DNA of 64,000 nucleotides from Albimonas pacifica (GCF_900113695.1 NZ_FOQH01000006.1:62001-126000); one strand, 5' to 3'; counted from the stretch's first letter, positions 8,617 through 17,709 are shown. Made by a program: numbers and translations. Notes: generated by a model not told the origin, from the letters alone.

Positions 8617-9912
8617 TCAGTCCTCCAGCGCCGACAGGCCCAGCAGCAGCGCCTTCTTCATCACCGTCGGCAGGCGGTCGGCCTGCGCGCGGGCCCGAGG
8701 GACGAAGGACCCGCGCGCAGGCCGGGACTCCTCCGCCGTCGTTGCGACCATGATGTCGAGGATCAGTTGGAAATGGGTGAACACGTGGCGGGCCTGGGCG
8801 GGGATCCGCCGCCACTCGGCGGCGAGCGGCGCGGCTGCGGCGACCTCGGCCGCCGAGGGCGCCTCCTCCCCCGCGCCGCGCCGGTCCCAGGCGGTGCCGG
8901 GCAGGCCGGGCATGCCGCCGAGCAGGCCCTTGTCGGGCCGCGTCTCCAGCAGCAGCGCGCCCGAGGGCGAGAGCGCCACGAACACCGTGCCGCGCCGGGT
9001 GGGCTTGGCGGCCTTGGGCGCCTTGCGGGGCAGGGTCTCGGCGAGGCCGGCGGCGCGGGCGGCGCAGGGCTCGCGCAGGGGGCAGATGCCGCAGGCGGGC
9101 GAGCGCGGCGTGCAGATCATGGCGCCGAGATCCATCATCGCCTGGGCGTGGTCGCCGGGCCGCGCCTGCGGGGTCAGGCGCGCGGTCAGGACGCGCAGCT
9201 CGGGCTTCGAGGCGGGCAGCGGCGTCTCGACCGCGAACAGGCGCGAGACCACGCGCTCCACGTTGCCGTCCATCACCGCGGCGGGCCGGTCGAAGGCGAT
9301 GGCGGCGACGGCGGCGGCGGTATAGGGGCCGAGGCCGGGCAGGGCGAGCAGCGCCTCCTCCCGGTCCGGGAAACGGCCGTCGTGCTCCTGCGCCACGGCG
9401 CGGGCGCAGCGCAGCAGGTTGCGGGCGCGGGCGTAGTAGCCGAGCCCCGCCCAGGCGGCCATCACCTCGGCGTCCGGCGCGGCGGCGAGGTCGCTCACCG
9501 TCGGCCAGGCCTGGGTGAAGCGCAGGAAATAGGGGGCTGCGTGGGGCACCGTGGTCTGCTGGAGCATGATCTCCGACAGCCACACCCGGTAGGGATCGGG
9601 CAGGACGCCCGCCGCCCGGTCGGCGGGAGACACCCGCCAGGGCAGGGCGCGGGCGTGGCGGTCGTACCAGCCCAGCAGCTCGGCCGAGATCGCGGCGTCC
9701 TGCGGCGTCTGCGGCCCGGGCGCCGGCGCCGCGGGCTTCGGCCCCGCGGGCCGGCCGCGGCGGGGCTTCGGCGCGGCGGCGGCCTCGGGCGGAGGCGGCG
9801 GCACGGAGGCGGCGACGGCGGGCGTCGCCTGCGCCTCGGCGCGGCCGGGGCGCGCGGGCCGGCGGGGGCCCGCGGGGCGCGCAGGGCCGGCGGGCCGGGG
9901 GGCGCGGCTCAT
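8617..9912 (-). CDS. mutY: A/G-specific adenine DNA glycosylase MutY
   Basis: Predicted 431-residue glycosylase that removes adenine mispaired with 8-oxoguanine. Catalytic E114 (SEIMLQQTTVP), the helix-hairpin-helix LPGLGPYTAAA (about 190-200) with catalytic D214 (VMDGNVERV), and the 4Fe-4S ligands C266, C273, C276, C282 (C-x6-C-x2-C-x5-C) are all present. A C-terminal NUDIX-like domain follows, with HVFTHFQL typical of the 8-oxoG-sensing part. An unusual 70-residue Pro/Ala/Arg-rich extension precedes the catalytic domain; starting instead just before it would need a non-ATG codon. It is divergent from the DUF721 gene 90 bases away. Confidence 0.95.
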   Translation of the reverse strand: MSRAPRPAGPARPAGPRRPARPGRAEAQATPAVAASVPPPPPEAAAAPKPRRGRPAGPKPAAPAPGPQTPQDAAISAELLGWYDRHARALPWRVSPADRAAGVLPDPYRVWLSEIMLQQTTVPHAAPYFLRFTQAWPTVSDLAAAPDAEVMAAWAGLGYYARARNLLRCARAVAQEHDGRFPDREEALLALPGLGPYTAAAVAAIAFDRPAAVMDGNVERVVSRLFAVETPLPASKPELRVLTARLTPQARPGDHAQAMMDLGAMICTPRSPACGICPLREPCAARAAGLAETLPRKAPKAAKPTRRGTVFVALSPSGALLLETRPDKGLLGGMPGLPGTAWDRRGAGEEAPSAAEVAAAAPLAAEWRRIPAQARHVFTHFQLILDIMVATTAEESRPARGSFVPRARAQADRLPTVMKKALLLGLSALED

Positions 9913-10002
9913 CGCCGGCTCTCCTGACGGGAGGCGACGGAGCCCCTAGGCAGGGCATGGCGAAGCAGGCAGGCTGGGGCGGTTCTGGCACGGAGCGCGG
10001 AC

Positions 10003-10758
10003 ATGGTCGACACCCTCGACAAGGACGGCGGCGGAGGCAAGCGGCCAGGCTACGGCGCGGGCCGCGTGCGGCGTCCGGGCGCGCGTTCGGGCCCGATGGG
10101 CGGCGTGCGCCCCCAGGCGCCCGCCAGGCCTGCCGCCAAGGCTCCTGCGACGGCGGCCGCCGGCCCGGACGCCCCCGCCGCTTCGCCCTCCGGGGCCGGC
10201 GCCGCCGCGCCGGCCAAGGCCGCCCGCTCCAGGGACGCCGCCCGCAAGGCCCCGCCCCCGCCCAAGCGGCGCGAGATGGGCTTCCTGCAGGTGGGCTCGC
10301 TGACCTCGGCCCCCGTGCGCGAGGTCTCGGCCAGGCGCGGCTTCGCCGAGACCCGCATCCTCACCGACTGGGTGGCGATCGCGGGCGAGGCGCTCTCGGC
10401 CCACTGCCGGCCGCTGAAGATCGGCTATTCCGGCGCCTCCTTCGGCGCGACCCTCTACCTCGAGGTCGAGGGCGCCCGCGCCGCCGAGGTCGAGATGCAG
10501 GGCCCGCGGATCATCGAGCGGGTGAACGCCCATTACGGCTATCGCGCCGTCTCCCGGGTGCGCATCCAGCAGGCGGGCCGCCTCTCCTCCGCCGCGCGCG
10601 ACGCGCTGGCCGGCCCGGCGCCCGGCATGGCCGAGGCGCCCGCCGCCTTCGACCGCCCCGGCGCCGAGCCCGTCCCCGGAATCGGCGAGGTCGAGGACGA
10701 GGGGCTGCGCGCGGCGCTCGCCCGGCTCGGCCGGCGGGTGCGCGCGCCGCGGGACTGA
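10003..10758 (+). CDS. DUF721 (DciA-like) protein
   Basis: Predicted 251-residue protein. The first 85 residues are Ala/Pro/Gly/Lys-rich and probably disordered. A DUF721 domain follows (about 90-190: LTDWVAIAGEALSAHCRPLKI, LYLEVEGARAAEVEMQGPRIIERVNAHYG). DciA, the founding member, loads the replicative helicase in bacteria lacking DnaC. Residues 215-251 form a short charged tail. Gene order mutY, DUF721, dsbA-like, smc is conserved in alphaproteobacteria. A helicase-loading role is inference from family membership only. Confidence 0.8.
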   Translation: MVDTLDKDGGGGKRPGYGAGRVRRPGARSGPMGGVRPQAPARPAAKAPATAAAGPDAPAASPSGAGAAAPAKAARSRDAARKAPPPPKRREMGFLQVGSLTSAPVREVSARRGFAETRILTDWVAIAGEALSAHCRPLKIGYSGASFGATLYLEVEGARAAEVEMQGPRIIERVNAHYGYRAVSRVRIQQAGRLSSAARDALAGPAPGMAEAPAAFDRPGAEPVPGIGEVEDEGLRAALARLGRRVRAPRD

Positions 10759-10887
10759 GCCCGCTTTCGAGAACGTGATTCCGCGCGCCCCCGGGGGGAT
10801 TTGAGCCCGCGGCCCCGGCGCGCTATGACCTGCACGGTCCGTCTCCCCTGGCGGAGCAGGTTCGAAGGTCGACAGGAAAGGCCGCCG

Positions 10888-11511
10888 ATGAAACGCATCC
10901 TCCTCGCCGCCGCCGCCGCGGCGGCGCTCGCCGTCTCCGCCGTGGCTTCGGGCGCCCCCGCCCGGGCCCAGGACGCCGTCGAGACGTCCGAGAGCGGCGT
11001 TCTGCTGGGCATCCAGACCGAGGGCTCGCCCGACGCCCCGGTGCATGTGATCGAATACGTCTCGCTGACCTGTCCGCACTGCGCGGCCTTCCAGGCCGAC
11101 GTGTTCCCGCAGCTCAAGAAGGACTTCATCGACACCGGCAAGATCACCTACGAGGTGCGCGAGGCCTATTTCGACCGCTTCGGCCTGATGGCCGCCGTGG
11201 TCGCCCGCTGCGGCGGGCCCGAGCGCTACTTCGGCTTCATCGACCTGTTCCTGACCCGCCAGTCCCGCTGGGCGCGCGCCGACGACATCCCCGCCGAGCT
11301 CGCCAAGATGGGCCGCCAGGGCGGCATGACCGAGGAGCAGGTGAACGCCTGCCTCGCCGACACCGACGCCCAGCGCGCCCTGGTCGGCATGTATCAGGAG
11401 TATCGCGAGGATCCGCGCTTCACCGGCACCCCCACCCTGATCGTGGGCGACGAGAAGGTGGAGAACCCCAGCTACGAGAACCTCGCCAAGGCCATCGAAG
11501 CCGAGATGTGA
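10888..11511 (+). CDS. DsbA-family thiol-disulfide oxidoreductase
   Basis: Predicted 207-residue periplasmic protein. A signal peptide spans residues 1-27 (poly-Ala core, APARA-Q). The thioredoxin-fold active site is C62-P-H-C65, as in DsbA, and the cis-proline loop is TGTPTLIVG near residue 180. It probably introduces disulfides into exported proteins, although some alphaproteobacterial members work as isomerases or reductases. The ATG at 10888 has GACAGGAAAGG upstream. A 16-bp perfect palindrome 22 bases past the stop is its likely terminator. Confidence 0.9.
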   Translation: MKRILLAAAAAAALAVSAVASGAPARAQDAVETSESGVLLGIQTEGSPDAPVHVIEYVSLTCPHCAAFQADVFPQLKKDFIDTGKITYEVREAYFDRFGLMAAVVARCGGPERYFGFIDLFLTRQSRWARADDIPAELAKMGRQGGMTEEQVNACLADTDAQRALVGMYQEYREDPRFTGTPTLIVGDEKVENPSYENLAKAIEAEM

Positions 11512-11533
11512 TCGCAGCCCTCGGGGCGCAACG

Positions 11534-11565
11534 GGAGGCGGGCGTCCGGCCGGACGCCCGCCTCC
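11534..11565 (+). terminator. Terminator-like perfect palindrome after dsbA
   Basis: A 32-base perfect palindrome (left arm GGAGGCGGGCGTCCGG) with no spacer lies 22 bases after the dsbA stop. TGCGTTCC follows. The strong stem suggests a terminator; the poly-T tract is poor. Confidence 0.55.
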
Positions 11566-11608
11566 TGCGTTCCGGGGGGCGCAGCTTTGGCCGGATTGTC
11601 CCCATATC

Positions 11609-11638
11609 TTGCGTAACGCTAGGGGCCTCTCGCTATAT
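11609..11638 (+). promoter_or_regulatory. Possible smc promoter
   Basis: TTGCGT (11609-11614) and CTATAT (11633-11638) are separated by 18 bases, about 95 bases before smc. This AT-richer patch stands out from the surrounding GC. Boxes read by eye only. Confidence 0.35.
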
Positions 11639-11733
11639 GCAGAGGGCGTCCCCTTGACCTTGAGGGCTGCAGCCCGCAGGCTTCCATGGATCGGCCGGGC
11701 GCGACTCGGCGCCCCTGGGACCCCGAGCGATCC

Positions 11734-14700
11734 ATGCATTTCACCCGGCTGCGCCTTCAGGGCTTCAAGAGCTTCGTGGATCCGACCGAGCTGGTCATCG
11801 CCCCCGGCCTGACCGGCGTGGTGGGCCCCAACGGCTGCGGCAAGTCCAACCTGCTCGAGGCGCTGCGCTGGGTGATGGGGGAGACCTCGGCCAAGGCGAT
11901 GCGCGGCGGCGACATGGAGGACGTGATCTTCGCCGGCGCCTCGACCCGCCCCGCGCGCAGCTACGCCGAGGTGGCGATCCGCATCGACAACGCCGACCGC
12001 ACCGCGCCGGCCGAGTTCAACCACGCCGACGACCTGGAGATTTCGCGCCGCATCACCCGCGACGCGGGGTCGGCTTACCGTTTGAACGGAAAAGAACTCC
12101 GCGCCCGCGACGTGAAGATGCTGTTCGCGGACGCGTCGACCGGCGCGCATTCGCCGGCGCTGGTGCGCCAGGGGCGGATCTCCGAGCTGATCAACGCCAA
12201 GCCCAAGGCCCGCCGCGCGATCCTTGAAGAAGCCGCGGGCATCGGCGGCCTCTACCAGCGCCGCCACGAGGCGGAGCTGAAGCTGCGCGCCGCCGAGGAC
12301 AACCTCACCCGCGTCTCCGACGTGCTCGAGAAACTGGGCGACCAGTTGGGGCAGCTGCAGCGCCAGGCCCGCCAGGCCGCCCGCTACCGCGAGATCGCGG
12401 CCGAGCTGCGCCGGGCCGAGGGGATGCTGCTGTGGCTGCGCTGGCGCGAGGCCGGGGCCGAGGCGACCGAGGCGCAGCGCCGCCTGACCGAGGCCACCGC
12501 GCTCGCCGCCCGCGCCCAGACCGAGGCCGCCGCCCGCGCCGCCGCCCGCATCGAGGCCGACGAGGCCCTGCCGCCGCTTCGCGAAGAGGACGCCGTCGCC
12601 GCCGCGATCCTGCAGCGCGCCCTGGTCGAGCGCGACCAGGTCGACGAGCGCATCCGCCAGGCCGCCTCCGACATCGCGCGCCTCGAGGCCCGCGCCGTGC
12701 AGCTCAACCGCGACCTGGAGCGCGAGAGCTCGCTGGGCCGCGACGCCGACGAGAGCGTGGAGCGGCTCGACTGGGAGGAAGCCCAGCTCAAGGAGGCGCA
12801 GGACGGCCAGGCCGACCGGCTGGCGGAGGCCGCCGAGACCTCGCGCGCGGCCACGGTCGCGGTGGAGTTCGAGGAGACCGAGCTCGACCGCCTGACCGGC
12901 GACGCCGCCCGCCTCGCCGCCCGCCACCAGTCCGCCGCCCGCCGCATGGAAGAGGCCCGCGGTCAGCGCGCCAAGGCCGAGGCGGAGCTGCTGCGCGCCG
13001 AACAGGGCCTCGCGGCCGAGGCCGACGCCGCCGCCCGCGCCGAGGAGGCGCTGGAGGCCGCCGAGACCGGCGCCGAGGCCGCCCGCGAAGCCGCCGAGGC
13101 CGCGGAAGAAGCGCTCGCCGCCGCCGAGGCCGAGCGGGGCGAGGCCCAGCAGGAAGAATCCGAGACCCGCGCCGCCGCCTCCTCCGCCCAGGCCGAGGCC
13201 GGCGCGGTGAAGGCCGAGACCGACGCGCTCGACCGCCTTCTGGCGCGCGACAAGGGCGCCGAGGGCCAGATGCTCGACCGCGTCGAGGTCCGGCCCGGCT
13301 ACGAGCCCGCCCTGGGCGCGGCGCTCGGCGACGATCTGCGCGCGCCGGAAGTCGAGGAGACGGGCGCCGGCTGGCGCCCCCTCCCCGACTACGCGGACGA
13401 CCCCGAACCGCTGCCCGAGGGCGCCGAGCCGATCGCGGCCTACGTGACCGCGCCTGCCGCCCTCGCCCGCCGCATCGCCCGCATCGGCCTGGTCGCGGAC
13501 CCTGCCGAGGGTCACCGTCTTCAGGCCCTGCTGCGCCCCGGCCAGCGGCTGGTCAGCGCCGAGGGCGACCTGTGGCGCTGGGACGGCTACCGCGCCTCGG
13601 CCGCCGACGCGCCCTCGGCCGCGGCCCTGCGGCTGCAGCAGCGCAACCGCCTCGCCGCCCTGCGCGAACAGCTGGAGGCGGCTGAAGAGACCCTCGCCGT
13701 CGCCCGCGAGGCCCACGAGGAAAGCCGCGCCCGCCTCGCCGCCGCCACCCAGGCCGACGGCGCCGCCCGCGCCGCGCGCCGCCAGGCGGATTCCTCGCTG
13801 GCCGAAGCCGAAAAGACCCTGACCCGCGCCGAGGGCGAGCTGGACCTGCGCCGCTCCCGCCACGCCGCCCTCGCCGACAGCCTGGAGGCCCGTCGTGGCG
13901 AGGCCGAGGCCGCGCAGGAGGCGATGGTCGAAGCGGAAGAGATGCAGGCGGAGCTGGAGGACCTCGACGAGGCCCGCGCCGCCGCCGAAGCCGCCAAGAC
14001 CGTCGTCGCCGACGCCCGCGCCGCCATGCTCGCCGCCCGCTCCGCCGAGCAGGAGCGCAGGCGGGAGGGCGAGGCGCGCGAAAAGCGGCTCGCCGACATC
14101 GGCAAGGAGCGCGCCGGCTGGCACCGCCGCAAGGAGACGGCCGGGCAGCGGATCTCGGAGCTCGAGATCCGCATCGAGGACACGGTCGAGGAGCTGGGCC
14201 GCGCCCGCGAGATCCCCGGCGAGCTGGAGCGGCGCCGCTTCGAGCTGATGGAATCGATCGCCAAGGGCGAGATGCGCTGCAAGGCCGCCGGCGACGCGCT
14301 GGCGACCGGCGAGGCCGCGCTGCGCGCCGCCGACGCCGCCCAGCGCGAGGCCGAGCGCGCCGCCTCGGAGGCGCGCGAGGCCCGCGCCCGGGTCGAGGCG
14401 CTGGCCGAGGCCGCCGCCGCCCGCGTGGCGGAGGCCGCCGAGCGCATCGAGGAGGAGACCGACGGCACGCCCGACGCGCTGGCCGCGAAGCTGGAGCTCG
14501 ACGCCGAAGCCTGCCCCCCCGCCGGCGACGTCGAGATCGACATCGTCAACCTGCGCCGCAAGCGCGATGCGCTGGGCGCGGTGAACCTGCGCGCCGAGGA
14601 GGACGCGAAGGAGCTGGCGGGGGAGAAGGACACGCTCGACGCCGAGAAGGTCGATCTCGAGGCCGCCATCGCCAAGCTGCGCCAGGGCGTCGCCAGCCTG

Positions 14701-15192
14701 AACTCGGAAGGGCGCAAGCGCCTGCTGGCGGCCTTCGAGGAGGTCAACGCGAACTTCACGCAGCTGTTCACGCGGCTCTTCGGCGGCGGCACCGCGAACC
14801 TGGTGCTGGTGGAGAGCGACGACCCGCTGGACGCTGGGCTCGAGATCATGTGCATGCCGCCGGGCAAGAAGCTCTCGACCCTGTCGCTGCTCTCGGGCGG
14901 CGAGCAGACGCTGACGGCGCTGTCGCTGATCTTCGCGGTGTTCCTCGCGAACCCCTCCCCGATCTGCGTGCTCGACGAGGTGGACGCGCCGCTGGACGAC
15001 GCCAACGTGACCCGGTTCTGCGACCTGCTCGACGAGATGCGCCAGCGCACCGCGACGCGGTTCCTGTGCATCACCCACCACGCGGTCACCATGGCGCGCA
15101 TGGACCGCCTGTTCGGCGTGACCATGGCCGAGCAGGGGGTGAGCCAGCTGGTCTCGGTGGACCTGGAGCGGGCCGAGGAGCTGGTGGGCTAG
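11734..15192 (+). CDS. smc: Chromosome segregation protein SMC
   Basis: Predicted 1152-residue SMC ATPase, the core of the condensin-like complex that organises and separates sister chromosomes. It has Walker A GPNGCGKSN (31-39), a long coiled coil dense in Ala/Glu/Arg, a hinge around 510-620, a second coiled coil, and the C-terminal head with ABC signature LLSGGEQTLTALSL, Walker B VLDEVDAPLDDAN and a final HHAVTM. The start at 11734 (MHFTRLRLQGFKSF) matches the family; an in-frame ATG 48 bases upstream would add 16 non-conserved residues. The partner genes scpA and scpB are not in this window. The highly repetitive GCC/GAG coding makes long spurious frames on the other strand. Confidence 0.95.
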   Translation: MHFTRLRLQGFKSFVDPTELVIAPGLTGVVGPNGCGKSNLLEALRWVMGETSAKAMRGGDMEDVIFAGASTRPARSYAEVAIRIDNADRTAPAEFNHADDLEISRRITRDAGSAYRLNGKELRARDVKMLFADASTGAHSPALVRQGRISELINAKPKARRAILEEAAGIGGLYQRRHEAELKLRAAEDNLTRVSDVLEKLGDQLGQLQRQARQAARYREIAAELRRAEGMLLWLRWREAGAEATEAQRRLTEATALAARAQTEAAARAAARIEADEALPPLREEDAVAAAILQRALVERDQVDERIRQAASDIARLEARAVQLNRDLERESSLGRDADESVERLDWEEAQLKEAQDGQADRLAEAAETSRAATVAVEFEETELDRLTGDAARLAARHQSAARRMEEARGQRAKAEAELLRAEQGLAAEADAAARAEEALEAAETGAEAAREAAEAAEEALAAAEAERGEAQQEESETRAAASSAQAEAGAVKAETDALDRLLARDKGAEGQMLDRVEVRPGYEPALGAALGDDLRAPEVEETGAGWRPLPDYADDPEPLPEGAEPIAAYVTAPAALARRIARIGLVADPAEGHRLQALLRPGQRLVSAEGDLWRWDGYRASAADAPSAAALRLQQRNRLAALREQLEAAEETLAVAREAHEESRARLAAATQADGAARAARRQADSSLAEAEKTLTRAEGELDLRRSRHAALADSLEARRGEAEAAQEAMVEAEEMQAELEDLDEARAAAEAAKTVVADARAAMLAARSAEQERRREGEAREKRLADIGKERAGWHRRKETAGQRISELEIRIEDTVEELGRAREIPGELERRRFELMESIAKGEMRCKAAGDALATGEAALRAADAAQREAERAASEAREARARVEALAEAAAARVAEAAERIEEETDGTPDALAAKLELDAEACPPAGDVEIDIVNLRRKRDALGAVNLRAEEDAKELAGEKDTLDAEKVDLEAAIAKLRQGVASLNSEGRKRLLAAFEEVNANFTQLFTRLFGGGTANLVLVESDDPLDAGLEIMCMPPGKKLSTLSLLSGGEQTLTALSLIFAVFLANPSPICVLDEVDAPLDDANVTRFCDLLDEMRQRTATRFLCITHHAVTMARMDRLFGVTMAEQGVSQLVSVDLERAEELVG

Positions 15193-15225
15193 GTCTCGCC
15201 CCCTTCCGCGGACGCTGCGCGAGCC

Positions 15226-15290
15226 GCGCGTCCGGACCCCGGGCGCGGCTCCCGCCCGCCCACCCCGCCGCGCCCGGGGTCCGGACGCGC
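15226..15290. repeat. Palindrome with G-quadruplex-type loop, copy 2
   Basis: A perfect 24-bp inverted repeat (15226-15249 and 15267-15290) encloses the 17-base loop TCCCGCCCGCCCACCCC. The other strand of the loop is GGGG-T-GGG-C-GGG-C-GGG. It starts 34 bases after the smc stop and may end smc transcription. Confidence 0.85.
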
Positions 15291-15333
15291 TCCGGCCCGG
15301 CCTGCGCGGGGGGCTGTCGTCGCCGGTCCGCGC

Positions 15334-15386
15334 CCGCCCCCCTGGCGAGGCAGGGTGGGCGGGCGGGAGCCTCGGCAGGGGGGCGG
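15334..15386. repeat. Palindrome with G-quadruplex-type loop, copy 3 (inverted)
   Basis: Arms 15334-15351 and 15369-15386 pair at 17 of 18 positions. The loop AGGGTGGGCGGGCGGGA (15352-15368) is the copy-2 loop on the other strand with one base changed. With copy 2 it fills most of the 310-base gap between smc and lgt, which holds no gene. Confidence 0.75.
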
Positions 15387-15502
15387 CCCGCCCCTCTTCG
15401 GGCGGGCCCATCCTCGCGATCCCGCGAGCCGCGGCCCTCTGGTCATCGGCCGCCCCCTTTGCCAGAAAGGCGCCGCGGGCGCGTCGGCCTGCCGGAGGAC
15501 CC

Positions 15503-16375
15503 ATGCTCGCCATCCCGTTCCCGAACATCGACCCGGCCGTGTTCTCGCTGTCGCTGGGCGACTTCACCTTCTCCCTGCGCTGGTATGCGCTGGCCTACAT
15601 CGTCGGCCTGGTGCTGGGCTGGCGCTACGTGGCCTGGATGATGAAGCGCCCGGCGCTGTGGCGGAACGATCCGCCGATGGCGCCGGCCGAGGCCGAGGAG
15701 CTGCTGACCTGGATGGTCGTGGGCGTGATCCTGGGCGGGCGCCTGGGCTTCGTGCTGTTCTACCAGCCGGGCTACTACCTCGCGAACCCCGCCCAGATCC
15801 CGGCGATCTGGAACGGCGGCATGTCCTTCCACGGCGGCTTCGCGGGCGTCGTCGCGGGCATCGTCGCCTGGTCCCGCGCGCGCGGCCGCCCGATGATGGA
15901 GGTCGGCGACGCCGTCGCCTGCGCCGCCCCCATCGGCCTGCTGCTGGGGCGGGTCGCGAACTTCATCAACTCCGAGCTCTGGGGCCGCGCGACCGACCTC
16001 CCCTGGGCCGTGGTCTTCCCCAACGGCGGACCGGAGCCGCGCCACCCCTCCCAGCTCTACGAGGCGGCGCTGGAGGGGGCGCTGCTGTTCCTCGTGATGT
16101 GGATCCTCGCCACCCGCCGCGGCTGGCTGAAGACGCCGGGCGCGATGATCGGGGTGTTCCTGATCGGCTACGGCCTCGCCCGCAGCCTGGTCGAGCTGGT
16201 GCGCCAGCCCGACGCCTTCCTGCAGACCGAGGGCAATCCGCTAGGCCTCGCCTGGCAATGGGGAACGACCTCGGGGCTGACCATGGGCCAGATCCTGTCG
16301 ATCCCGATGATCGCGATCGGCCTCGCGGTCCTGCTCGCCGCCCGCCGCGGCCGCTGGGCGCGGGAGGCGGCATGA
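15503..16375 (+). CDS. lgt: Prolipoprotein diacylglyceryl transferase
   Basis: Predicted 290-residue inner-membrane enzyme that moves diacylglycerol from phosphatidylglycerol onto the lipobox cysteine of prolipoproteins. It has about seven membrane segments and the family marks ILGGRLGFVLFY, GGMSFHGGFAGV and the signature GRVANFINSELWGR. RHPSQLYEAALEG is also conserved. CGGAGGACCC precedes the ATG at 15503. The stop overlaps the next start (ATGA), so the two genes are translationally coupled. It would process the lipoproteins in this window, including BamD. Confidence 0.95.
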   Translation: MLAIPFPNIDPAVFSLSLGDFTFSLRWYALAYIVGLVLGWRYVAWMMKRPALWRNDPPMAPAEAEELLTWMVVGVILGGRLGFVLFYQPGYYLANPAQIPAIWNGGMSFHGGFAGVVAGIVAWSRARGRPMMEVGDAVACAAPIGLLLGRVANFINSELWGRATDLPWAVVFPNGGPEPRHPSQLYEAALEGALLFLVMWILATRRGWLKTPGAMIGVFLIGYGLARSLVELVRQPDAFLQTEGNPLGLAWQWGTTSGLTMGQILSIPMIAIGLAVLLAARRGRWAREAA

Positions 16376-17526
16376 GCCGGGGCGGCGCGGGGGAGGGCCC
16401 GCTCGCCCCGATCCTGCGCCGGCGCATCGCCCAGGGCGGGCCGATGCCGCTCGCGGAATACATGGGCCTCTGCCTCGCCCACCCCGAGCATGGCTATTAC
16501 ACGACGCGCGATCCCCTGGGGGCGGCCGGCGACTTCACCACCGCGCCCGAGATCAGCCAGATGTTCGGCGAGCTGCTGGGCCTCTGGATCGCCCAGGCCT
16601 GGGCGGACATGGGCGCGCCGCGGGGCGCGGTGCTGGCCGAGCTCGGCCCCGGCCGCGGCACGCTGATGGCCGACGCGCTGCGGGCGGCCGGCCGGGTTCC
16701 GGGCTTCGCCGAGGCGGTCTCGCCCTGGCTGGTGGAGATCTCGCCGACCCTGCGCGCCCGCCAGGCCCGGGCGCTGGAGGGGTGGGGCGTGCAATGGGCC
16801 GAGCGGGTCGAGGCGCTGCCCGACGGCCCGCTCCTGCTGCTCGCCAACGAGTTCTTCGACGCCCTGCCGATCCGCCAGCTGGTGCGCGCCGCCGGGCGTT
16901 GGCGCGAGCGGGCGGTGACGATGGACGACGCCGGCCGCTTCGCCTTCGGCCTCGGCGCCGTGGTCCCGTGGGAGGCCGAGGAGCCGGACGGGTCGGTGGT
17001 GGAGACCTGCCCGGCGGGCGAGGCGGTCGCGGCCTGGATCGGCGGGCGGCTGGCCGCGCAGGGCGGGGCGGCGCTGCTGGTCGACTATGGCTATGCGGTC
17101 CGGGCGCCGGGCGGGGCGGACACGTTCCAGGCGATGCGGGCGCATGGCTACGCCGATCCGCTGGCGGCGCCGGGCCAGGCGGACCTGACGGCGCATGTGG
17201 ATTTCGCCGCGCTGGCGCGGGCGGCGCAGGCGGCGGGCGCGCGGGCCTGGCCGGCGGTGGGGCAGGGGCTGCTGCTGGAGCGTCTGGGGATCACCGCGCG
17301 CGCCCAGGCCCTCGCGCGCGCCGCCGCCGCGCGCCCCGGCCCGGCCGGCGGCTCCCGCCCGCCCCCCCCGCCGCCGACCGGCCCGGAGCGCGCGGCGGCG
17401 GCGCAGGACCCCGTCGAGGCCATCGTCTCGGCCCACCGTCGCCTCACCCATCCCGAAGAGATGGGGACGCTCTTCAAGGCGCTGGCGCTGACCGGCCCCG
17501 GCCAGCCGCGCCCGCCGGGCGTGTAG
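16372..17526 (+). CDS. MidA/NDUFAF7-like SAM-dependent methyltransferase
   Basis: Predicted 384-residue methyltransferase of the COG1565 family. The mitochondrial homolog NDUFAF7 methylates an arginine of a complex I subunit. Family blocks are GPMPLAEYMGLCLAHPEHGYY, DPLGAAGDFTTAPEISQMFGELLG, the SAM loop LAELGPGRGTLM, LLLANEFFDALPIRQ and LLVDYGY. The start overlaps the lgt stop. Residues about 317-343 are an odd low-complexity insert (RPGPAGGSRPPPPPPTGPE) produced by a palindromic repeat lying in frame. Conserved C-terminal residues (RRLTHPEEMGTLFKALALT) resume after it, so the gene looks intact. Confidence 0.9.
   Translation: MSRGGAGEGPLAPILRRRIAQGGPMPLAEYMGLCLAHPEHGYYTTRDPLGAAGDFTTAPEISQMFGELLGLWIAQAWADMGAPRGAVLAELGPGRGTLMADALRAAGRVPGFAEAVSPWLVEISPTLRARQARALEGWGVQWAERVEALPDGPLLLLANEFFDALPIRQLVRAAGRWRERAVTMDDAGRFAFGLGAVVPWEAEEPDGSVVETCPAGEAVAAWIGGRLAAQGGAALLVDYGYAVRAPGGADTFQAMRAHGYADPLAAPGQADLTAHVDFAALARAAQAAGARAWPAVGQGLLLERLGITARAQALARAAAARPGPAGGSRPPPPPPTGPERAAAAQDPVEAIVSAHRRLTHPEEMGTLFKALALTGPGQPRPPGV
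17320..17402. repeat. Palindrome with G-quadruplex-type loop, copy 4, inside a gene
   Basis: Arms 17320-17352 and 17370-17402 pair at 30 of 33 positions. The loop TCCCGCCCGCCCCCCCC (17353-17369) matches copies 1 and 2 apart from one A-to-C change. It is wholly inside the MidA-like gene and keeps the frame. Confidence 0.75.
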
Positions 17527-17580
17527 GCGGGGCCGGGCCCCCGGCCTGTCCAGCTTGCCGCCGCCCGCGCCCGCGCCCGC

Positions 17581-17646
17581 GCCCGCGCTCCGGGTCGAGG
17601 TCGGCGGGGCGGGCGGGTGGGGCCGACCTCGAGCCGGAGCGCGGGC
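17581..17646. repeat. Palindrome with G-quadruplex-type loop, copy 5 (variant)
   Basis: Arms 17581-17605 and 17622-17646 pair at 24 of 25 positions. The 16-base loop is GGGGCGGGCGGGTGGG: the same G runs, with the C and T linkers in a different order, so it belongs to the set by pattern and not by loop sequence. It lies in the 183-base gap between the MidA-like gene and pgeF. Confidence 0.75.
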
Positions 17647-17709
17647 GCGGTTGACCCGCGCCCCGGAATCGCGGCGGGTGAGCCGCAGGGACACGACAGG
17701 AGGCAGGGC

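Noticed and set aside
9946-15567. A leftward 1873-codon open frame opposite smc and other long shadow frames
   Set aside because: At this GC content stop codons are rare in all frames. The frame is Gly/Leu/Ala/Arg low-complexity, lies antisense to smc with its clear ATPase motifs, and has no family marks.
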